From: Gemmatimonadota bacterium
GTDB taxonomy: Bacteria > GCA-2686955
Reading direction: 5' to 3'
Length of the DNA stretch: 10,980 nucleotides
Assembly: GCA_002686955.1 (NCBI GenBank)
Contig: NYZA01000140.1
Span: forward strand, 1-10,980
A program made the translations under genes and the position numbers. Positions 1 through 5,017 of the stretch are shown here, piece after piece; positions within the stretch are counted from its first letter, which is position 1; every line of letters starts with the position of its first letter. The notes under the pieces are model-generated. The model had not been told where the DNA came from. It searched no databases and saw only the letters and a list, made by a program, of their open reading frames with translations.

Positions 1-592
1 CCCGCCGCTCGTAGCGATGGTGGAGAGCGCCGACCTCGGGAAGCACAACAACCTCACCCATCGCCGGAGGCTGAACCGGCCGGGCAAGCGGCGTGTCGTT
101 CGCCGGCCCGAGATGGGTCCTCACCGTGTGGTGGTAGCGGAAGTAGCGCGAGAGGATCCGGCGGAGGTGGCGTTCGTTGAACACGATCACATGATTGAGG
201 CACTCTCGCCGGATCGATCCGATGATCCGCTCCACGTACGGAGTTTGCCGGGGCGATCGCGCCGCGATCACGACTTGTTCGATACCGATCGCGTCCACGT
301 GCCGGACGAAGTTGTGACCGTAGATTCCATCTCGGTCCCGAAGCAGGTAGCGGGGCGCGGTGTCCCACGGGAACGCCTCGACAATCTGCTGGCCGGTCCA
401 CCTTGTGGTGGGGTGCTCGGTCACGTTGAAGTGGATCACCCGGCGCCGATCGTGCGCCAGAACCACGAGGACGAAGAGCACACGAAACGTGACGGTCGGG
501 ACCGTGAAGGAATCGATGGCCACGAGATCGCCGACGTGGTTGTCGAGGAAAGTCCTCCAGGTCTGGGATGGCGGCTTGGATCGCCGGGGCAT
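1..592 (-). pseudogene. Integrase-core (rve) transposase, 5'-truncated and running off the window
   Basis: Translating the minus strand from an ATG at 592 gives 197 open codons to the window edge. The start MPRRSKPPSQTWRTF and the following FLDNHVGDLVAID are typical of the linker and first strand of IS481/IS3-like integrase-core transposases. The likely DDE triad is complete: D27 (VAIDSFT), D86 (LLRDRDGIYG) and E121 (TPYVERIIGSIRRE). The C-terminal VRTHLGPANDTPLARP and LHHRY blocks also match the family. The family normally has an N-terminal helix-turn-helix region of about 100 residues; here nothing like it precedes MPRR, and the upstream sequence is a G-rich tract followed by a beta-helix protein fragment. 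I infer an insertion-sequence remnant lacking its DNA-binding half and therefore probably inactive. The left IS end and the stop codon are outside the window. Recognition of the catalytic domain is firm; the exact IS family is not. Confidence 0.85.
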
Positions 593-636
593 GTTGTAGC
601 CCCCCAGTCCCCCCCACCTCCGCACCGCCCTTTCTT
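593..636 (-). other. G-rich junction between transposase and beta-helix fragments
   Basis: Between the last recognisable beta-helix residues (DYHLG, ending near 637) and the first recognisable transposase residue (592) lie 44 bases that fit neither protein family. The minus strand is very G-rich, with runs of three or more, seven (609-615) and six (600-605) G. This may be IS-terminal sequence, filler at a deletion breakpoint, or a potential G-quadruplex. No target-site duplication is visible. Confidence 0.5.
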
Positions 637-1170
637 CCCCAAGTGGTAGTCGTTCCCTTCCGGATCGACGAAACGGGGGTCGCCGTCGATGTTGCCTTCG
701 CCGGGCCAGCCGTTTTGGATGTCGGAATGGGTGATGGAAAGCGGGTTGGCATAATCGAAGATCTGATCGGGGAGGTTGTTCCAGAGGATGCAACTGATTG
801 CGGTGAGCGAGTCGCCCCAGTTGTAGATACCGCCGCCCCGCGCTTCCGCCAGGTTGTCGGCGATGGTGCAGTTGATGATGGTGGCCGAGGTGCTGTCTTC
901 AGCAAACTCCAGCCCGCCCCCGGTCCCGCGCGACCAGTTCCCGCCTGCTGAATTGTCGGAGATTGTGCAATCCTCCAAGACCAGATCGGAGTAGTAGCAG
1001 AAGAGCCCACCTCCTCCTTCAGGCCAGTCGATGTTCCCCGCTGTTGCGTTTCTCTCCACCGTACAATCCTCCATTTCCACTTGGCATCGCTCCCCGTAGA
1101 TTCCGCCGCCGGCATCCCCCGCCAAATTGTTCTGAACTGCGCAACGGCGTAGCGCCACATTACTCTCCAT
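637..1170 (-). pseudogene. Polymorphic-outer-membrane-type beta-helix protein fragment
   Basis: The minus strand encodes about 178 residues with four turns of a right-handed parallel beta-helix of the POMP/Pmp type: AGGGIYGERC...CTVERN, GGGLFCYYSD...CTISDN, GGGLEFAEDS...CTIADN and GGGIYNWGDS...CILWNN. The SDIQNGWPGEGNIDGDPRFVD block that follows is the usual end of such a repeat domain before a SPCIDAGD-type motif, which is missing here: after DYHLG the frame enters unrelated G-rich and transposase sequence. The other end is also broken: repeats start abruptly at MESNVALRRC without a signal peptide or earlier turns, and the only upstream in-frame starts (ATG 1185, TTG 1272) add residues unlike the family. 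Such proteins are normally large and secreted. I read it as a gene fragment left by deletion and insertion, not a functional gene. Confidence 0.75.
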
Positions 1171-1217
1171 CCGCGAAGGCCACATAAAACAACGGACATA
1201 AGGTCGCGCTACGCCGT
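1144..1217. repeat. 12-bp inverted repeat with 50-base spacer
   Basis: The arm acggcgtagcgc at 1144-1155 is perfectly complementary to gcgctacgccgt at 1206-1217. The 50-base spacer contains the point (about 1170-1175) where the beta-helix similarity begins. The arms are too far apart for a simple terminator and no T-run follows. It may be the trace of a small mobile or repetitive element at the edge of the decayed region. Confidence 0.45.
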
Positions 1218-1270
1218 CGACCGGTGGCGGTTTCGGGACGCGGTCCGGTGATCGCCGATTGCCCGCCGGC

Positions 1271-1290
1271 AACTGTTCCCGGGAACAGTT
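1271..1290. repeat. Perfect 20-bp palindrome downstream of the sulfatase-type gene
   Basis: aactgttcccgggaacagtt is identical to its own reverse complement over all 20 bases; symmetry ends exactly at both edges. It starts 32 bases beyond the stop codon of the sulfatase-type gene. In RNA it could form an 8-bp stem with a CCGG tetraloop, which would suit a transcript-end hairpin, but there is no following U-tract. It could instead be a binding site for a dimeric regulator, although no intact gene start lies nearby to be regulated. Confidence 0.5.
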
Positions 1291-1322
1291 CGCGCGCCGC
1301 CCGCAACGACCCGGCTTCCAAC

Positions 1323-3317
1323 CTAATCGATATACCCCAAAGCCCGCATCTGATCCGCGATGTCACCTTCGATCCGAACCGAGCGTGCATCGAAAGCGAT
1401 CTCCTCGGAGCTCTTCAGGATCGACTCGAGCGTCGAACCTAGATCGGCTTCGGTGCCCGGCTCGAGATCGATGAGGTTCCGCTCTTCGCCGGGGTCGGCG
1501 GCGAGGTCGTAGAGGAAGGTGCGGACTTCGGTTCCGCTCGTGGCGCGAATCAGCTTGCGCCCCCCTTCCGAGTAGCTGCGGGCGTAGTGGCCGCCCCAGT
1601 AGATCTCCGAGAAGACGGGGGACCGGCTTTCGGGACCGGCTCCCGCGAGGGTCGGTAGCAGACTCGTGCCCTGGAATTGCGGAACCGCCGGCAGACCGAT
1701 CAGCTCCAGGAGCGTGGGCGCCAGATCGATCATGCTCACCCGCTCCCTCACCCGGGTTCCCGGGGGGAGATGCCCCGGCCAGGAGAGCACGAGGGGCACA
1801 TGCACCGTTTCTTCGTAAAGGGAGTGACCGTGTCCCCAGCCCTTGTGCTCGTAGAACTCTTCGCCGTGGTCCGAAGTGAAGACCACCATGAGATCGCGCG
1901 ATCGCGTCCCCCGCCTCGCCTCTTCCACGAATGCCCCGACGAGGGAGTCGATCGCCGCCAGCTCCGCGTCGTAACGAGCCACCAATCCCGCCCGCCTGGA
2001 GTGGTCGATCGAGCTCCCCTCCTTGAAGGGAAGGAAGCCGCCGACATAGTGGGGGAAGTAGGGATCATCCGTCGAGCCACCGAGGCGCGATTCGTACTCG
2101 ATTCGGAGTTTCTCTGGCGGCTCGTAGGGATCGTGGGGCTCGAGCAGGTGCACGTAGGTGAAGACCGGATGCTCCGCGTCGTCGGCCACCTCGTCGAGCC
2201 AGCGGCGAGCGGCGTCGAGTATGCCGGGCGCTTCGAACTGCTCGGGGTTCTGCAGCAGCGAATCGTCGGCTCTGCGGGAGGGCATCAAGACCCACTCCCA
2301 GCCCAAGAAGGTGCCGAGCAAGCCTCCCGCCGCCTTGCCGAGAACCGGGACTCCCAGATAGGCGCGATAGAGGATCTCGGAGAGATCGAGCAGGAGCATG
2401 TAGGGCGGCTCCTGCCTGAAGAAACGTTCGAATCCCCGCCCAAAGCCGAAGGTCGGTGAGACGAGTCCGTTCGCGCTGAAGGCCGCGGCGCGATAGCCGC
2501 CGGCGCGCAGGGCCTGAGTTAGGCTGAACGCCGTCGAGGGCAGGGTCTCCTCGAGCCTTCGGGCCTGGTGCGCCGGCGGATAGCGTGAGGTGAAGATCGA
2601 CGCGGTCGAGGGCTTCGTATGGCATGAAGCCGCAATCGCGCGCTCGAAGACGACCCCCTCGCTCGCGAGTCGTTCGAGCCATGGGGTCGTCGGATGGGGG
2701 TATCCGTAGGCGCTCGAGTGATCGGCGCGGATGGTGTCGACCAGAATGAAGAGGATATCGGGCAGCTCTGGGGATGCTTCTCCAAGCGGCACCTCTTGGT
2801 CCGACGAGCGCCGCTCCGCCCACGCGGCGACGCAGGAGAGCGCCAAGAGCAGAGCGCCCAGGCCCAGCCACGGTCGGGCGAAACGACTGGGTGCGGGCCG
2901 CCGGCTCGACCATCGATAGAGCGCCCATGCCCCGGCGCCACAGATGGCGGCCAAGAGCAGATCGGCGATCAAGCTGGTGGCGCTGGTGAAGTCCGGCAGG
3001 ACGGCGACATTGAGCTCGATTCCGATGGCGGTAAAAGCGACGAGGAGAACGCCGAGAGCCAGAGGCAGTGCGTGAAGCGCTCCGCTTCCGCGGCGCAAAG
3101 GCCACCCGAGCACGAGCGCGCTGAGCAATCCGATCAGGAAGTAGGTTTGGGCATGAACGATCGCCGCCAAGATGTGGATCGTCGAGGGGATCTCCGCCCT
3201 ACCGCTGCCATGAACCGTGCCCCAGGAATTCAGCAGTCCCGGGATCATTCCGATCGCGCCCGCGACCAGCCCTGTGCGCCAGGCCAAGGTCCAGATCGGC
3301 CTTCTCGTTTCAGTCAT
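1323..3317 (-). CDS. Membrane-anchored sulfatase/alkaline-phosphatase superfamily protein
   Basis: A 664-residue protein with about five N-terminal membrane helices (roughly residues 14-30, 46-71, 81-103, 112-134 and 149-168) followed by a large, probably extracytoplasmic, sulfatase-fold domain. The metal-binding start ILFILVDTIRADHSSAYG (D194) and the distal TSDHGEEFYEHKGWGHG block (D483, H484) are clear, as is HLLEPHDPYEPP (near 391-401). The nucleophile region reads SCHTKPSTASIFTSRYP; aligned with the sulfatase C/S-x-P-x-R signature, the nucleophile position is Thr234, not Cys or Ser. Thr is the nucleophile in LtaS- and phosphoethanolamine-transferase-type enzymes, so true sulfate-ester cleavage is uncertain; transfer or hydrolysis of an envelope phospho- or sulfo-group is possible. 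A GAGGAG lies 13 bases before the ATG, a rather long spacing. The gene follows the DUF5683 gene after 24 bases and appears to be last in the operon. Confidence 0.9.
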   Translation of the reverse strand: MTETRRPIWTLAWRTGLVAGAIGMIPGLLNSWGTVHGSGRAEIPSTIHILAAIVHAQTYFLIGLLSALVLGWPLRRGSGALHALPLALGVLLVAFTAIGIELNVAVLPDFTSATSLIADLLLAAICGAGAWALYRWSSRRPAPSRFARPWLGLGALLLALSCVAAWAERRSSDQEVPLGEASPELPDILFILVDTIRADHSSAYGYPHPTTPWLERLASEGVVFERAIAASCHTKPSTASIFTSRYPPAHQARRLEETLPSTAFSLTQALRAGGYRAAAFSANGLVSPTFGFGRGFERFFRQEPPYMLLLDLSEILYRAYLGVPVLGKAAGGLLGTFLGWEWVLMPSRRADDSLLQNPEQFEAPGILDAARRWLDEVADDAEHPVFTYVHLLEPHDPYEPPEKLRIEYESRLGGSTDDPYFPHYVGGFLPFKEGSSIDHSRRAGLVARYDAELAAIDSLVGAFVEEARRGTRSRDLMVVFTSDHGEEFYEHKGWGHGHSLYEETVHVPLVLSWPGHLPPGTRVRERVSMIDLAPTLLELIGLPAVPQFQGTSLLPTLAGAGPESRSPVFSEIYWGGHYARSYSEGGRKLIRATSGTEVRTFLYDLAADPGEERNLIDLEPGTEADLGSTLESILKSSEEIAFDARSVRIEGDIADQMRALGYID

Positions 3318-3341
3318 GGTTGTCTAACCGCTCCTCGACGC

Positions 3342-3899
3342 TCACCGCCACGAGACCCGCAATGACGCACCGATCCCCCGCGTCACCGGAACAATGCCGA
3401 TCGAGGTGTAGACCCGGGGCTCCGGAAAACGATCGAACTCCTCGTCTCGACCGTAGAGCCACGCATCGACATAGGCGTCGAGGGCAAAGCCGATGGCGCT
3501 CAAGCCGAGCCAGACCAGCAGCTCCCTGCGAAACTCGAAGTGATCTATGTATGTGTCGTAGTGGGAAGCTGTTCCAGCGTCTACCATCGTCTGATCTTCG
3601 CCCGCCGCGCGCGAGCGCTCGAGCTCACGATCGATGATCGGTGTCTCGTAGAGCGCCCACGAGGCGAGACCCAGCTCCACGCCAGCCGCGAGCAGAGCCT
3701 TGCGATGGTGGCCTGTATGCCACTGGCCCCAACCCGGCACCAAGAGGGAGCGCATCGCCGCCCCCCGAGGTGATCGCCGGAGGCGGAAATCGTCGGCGTG
3801 CTCGGACGGCGGAGTCGACCCATCCGCGTCGAACGGCTCGGCGGGGGCTTGAGTCATGGCGGCGATGACGCAGATCGTGATCCCGAGCGGCCGCGTCAC
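3342..3899 (-). CDS. DUF5683-type small membrane protein with signal peptide
   Basis: I chose the GTG at 3899 because it overlaps the stop of the upstream phosphatase gene as GTGA and gives a plausible signal peptide (MTRPLGITICVIAAMTQA, then APAEP). The resulting 185-residue protein contains SLLVPGWGQWHTGHHRKAL (51-69), the hallmark of DUF5683 and related envelope proteins, followed by a hydrophobic segment (about 68-84), a charged middle, a second hydrophobic segment (about 127-148, ending in DAYVDAWL) and a short C-terminal tail of beta-like strands ending SLRVSWR. No enzymatic motif is visible and the function of the family is unknown; the inferred location is the envelope. The frame stays open upstream to an ATG at 4184, but that extension is Arg-rich and overlaps the phosphatase gene, so it is almost certainly not coding. 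Co-transcription with the neighbouring sulfatase-type gene is likely from the 24-base gap. Confidence 0.8.
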   Translation of the reverse strand: MTRPLGITICVIAAMTQAPAEPFDADGSTPPSEHADDFRLRRSPRGAAMRSLLVPGWGQWHTGHHRKALLAAGVELGLASWALYETPIIDRELERSRAAGEDQTMVDAGTASHYDTYIDHFEFRRELLVWLGLSAIGFALDAYVDAWLYGRDEEFDRFPEPRVYTSIGIVPVTRGIGASLRVSWR

Positions 3900-4633
3900 G
3901 ACCGATCCGATGGCGTCCACCTCACCGCGGCGTCTTCGAGAATCCAAGCGCAGGCCTCGGCCAACCCCGCGGACCGCGCGTCGGGATCGGGCGGGTAGAA
4001 GTCGAAGAGCGCGGGATCGAGATCCCGGCTCCCGTAACCGGTCGCCACCTGAACCGTGCGCAGACCGGCGCGCCGGCCGCTCTCGATATCGGCCGGGCTG
4101 TCGCCCACCAGATAGGAGCGATCCAGATCGAGCGCCAAGCGTCGCTCCGCCTCGCGAATCATGCCGATCTTGGGCTTGCGGCAAGAACAGGGCCCAGTCA
4201 GCTCCGGTAGATGGGGACAGAAGAGGATCAGATCGGGAGCCGAATCCGGGCCGAGGAGCTCGATCATCCTGCTATCGACGGCCGCTCGCTCGGCCTCGGT
4301 GACGAGCCCCCGCGCGATTCCGGATTGGTTGGTCACGACGACGAGCGCAAACCCCGCCGAGCGAAGCCGGGCCAACCCCTCTTGTGCACCGGAGCACAGG
4401 CGCACTTGCTCCGGATCTCGCGGGTAGTCGACCAGCTCGATCAAGGTGCCGTCCCGATCGAGAAAGGCCGCGGGACGTGGGGCACGGCGCCCCGCCGCCT
4501 CGCTCTCTTCGTCCCGGGGCGAAGAGGATGGCGGGAATGTGTGGGAATCGAACCCACCCCGGACGGTGTTGGCGCCCGGCACCGGAGTTGAAGTCCGGGA
4601 GGCCCACCAGGACCCATCCATTCCCATGTTCAT
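3896..4633 (-). CDS. HAD-superfamily phosphatase, GmhB/HisB-N type (start unresolved)
   Basis: The protein shows the full HAD phosphatase set: nucleophile motif AAFLDRDGTL (D59, D61 if numbered from the ATG at 4633), VVVTNQSGIARG (99-109), CRKPKIGM (151-158) and YLVGDSPADIESG (174-186). The cysteines and histidine in FCPHLP and PCSCRK (C139, H141, C149, C151) form the structural zinc loop of D-glycero-D-manno-heptose-1,7-bisphosphate 7-phosphatase (GmhB), which acts in LPS heptose synthesis; related histidinol-phosphatase domains share this loop, so the exact substrate is inferred. From the DxD motif onward the length (about 190 residues) equals that of GmhB. The start is problematic: codons 4-35 lie inside the selC tRNA gene, and from the tRNA end to the DxD motif there is no ATG, GTG or TTG in frame. 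The ATG at 4633 overlaps the ridA stop (ATGA) but has only a weak ribosome site. Its stop overlaps the next start as GTGA. Confidence 0.85.
   Translation of the reverse strand: MNMGMDGSWWASRTSTPVPGANTVRGGFDSHTFPPSSSPRDEESEAAGRRAPRPAAFLDRDGTLIELVDYPRDPEQVRLCSGAQEGLARLRSAGFALVVVTNQSGIARGLVTEAERAAVDSRMIELLGPDSAPDLILFCPHLPELTGPCSCRKPKIGMIREAERRLALDLDRSYLVGDSPADIESGRRAGLRTVQVATGYGSRDLDPALFDFYPPDPDARSAGLAEACAWILEDAAVRWTPSDRS
4529..4625 (-). tRNA. selC: tRNA-Sec (anticodon TCA), selenocysteine tRNA
   Basis: The minus strand folds into a 97-base tRNA including an encoded CCA. Arms in order: acceptor gggaatgg with acattccc (seven pairs plus a G-A apposition at the eighth), D stem gggtcc/gggcct (6 bp, one G-U at its base) closed by only four bases (tggt), anticodon stem ccgga/tccgg with loop cttcaac (anticodon TCA), a long variable arm ccgggcg/cgtccgg (7 bp, 7-base loop), T stem gtggg/cccac with loop ttcgatt, and discriminator G. 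The 6-bp D stem with a 4-base loop, the long variable arm and TCA together are diagnostic of bacterial tRNA-Sec, which is charged with serine, converted by SelA and delivered by SelB to recoded UGA codons. selA, selB and selD are not in this window. The gene starts 4 bases past the ridA stop codon, so it is probably cut out of the operon transcript. Confidence 0.93.
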
Positions 4634-5010
4634 GGAACGATCGCCACCGCTTCGATCTCTACTAAGGCGCCGAGCGGCAGCTTCGATACCTCGACGGTCG
4701 AACGAGCGGGAGGCGGCGACCCGACGTGCCGAGCGTAGACCTCGTTCACGGCGGGAAAATCGGTCAGGTCTTGAAGATAGACGGTCGTCTTGACCAGATG
4801 ATAGAGCGACGATCCGGCCACGTGCAGGATCTCACCGAGATTCTCGAGCACCTTCTCGGTCTGGGAGGACGCATCGTCGCCGACCAGCTTGCCGGAGGTG
4901 GCGTCAAGCGCGATCTGCCCCGCCGCATAGACCATCGACCCGATGCGGATCGCCTGGGAGTAGGGACCGATCGCGGCGGGGGCGTTCGGTGTCGATATCG
5001 CCTGCATCAT
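4630..5010 (-). CDS. ridA: RidA family reactive intermediate (enamine/imine) deaminase
   Basis: This is a 126-residue protein of the YjgF/YER057c/UK114 family. RidA hydrolyses reactive enamine/imine intermediates such as 2-aminoacrylate in the cytoplasm and forms a trimer. The family landmarks are present: NAPAAIGPYSQAI near the N-terminus with Tyr17, YAAGQIALD (28-36), the PPPARSTVEVSKLP block carrying the substrate carboxylate-binding Arg103, and Glu120 in LVEIEAVAIVP. Length is standard for the family. Two adjacent ATG codons (5010 and 5007) are possible starts; GGAG inside the end of glmS lies about 10 bases before the first. It begins 7 bases after the glmS stop. Its stop codon forms an ATGA with the ATG of the downstream HAD reading frame, and the tRNA-Sec gene starts 4 bases later. 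Confidence 0.95.
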   Translation of the reverse strand: MMQAISTPNAPAAIGPYSQAIRIGSMVYAAGQIALDATSGKLVGDDASSQTEKVLENLGEILHVAGSSLYHLVKTTVYLQDLTDFPAVNEVYARHVGSPPPARSTVEVSKLPLGALVEIEAVAIVP

Positions 5011-5017
5011 CGCTTGC

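Noticed and set aside
17-649. 210-codon plus-strand frame
   Set aside because: It is the complement-frame shadow of the transposase fragment, whose DDE motifs on the minus strand are unambiguous.
54-1199. 381-codon minus-strand frame over the left end
   Set aside because: It is out of frame with both the beta-helix repeats and the transposase domain and reads as Ser/Pro/Arg-rich shadow sequence.
1271-1290. Palindrome as a LexA (SOS) box
   Set aside because: The half-sites are ordered GTTC-N4-GAAC, the reverse of the Gram-positive GAAC-N4-GTTC box, and no SOS gene starts nearby.
3900-4184. Longer N-terminus of the DUF5683 gene from the ATG at 4184
   Set aside because: The extension is Arg/Ser-rich, overlaps the HAD phosphatase in another frame, and would bury an evident signal peptide that follows the GTG at 3899.
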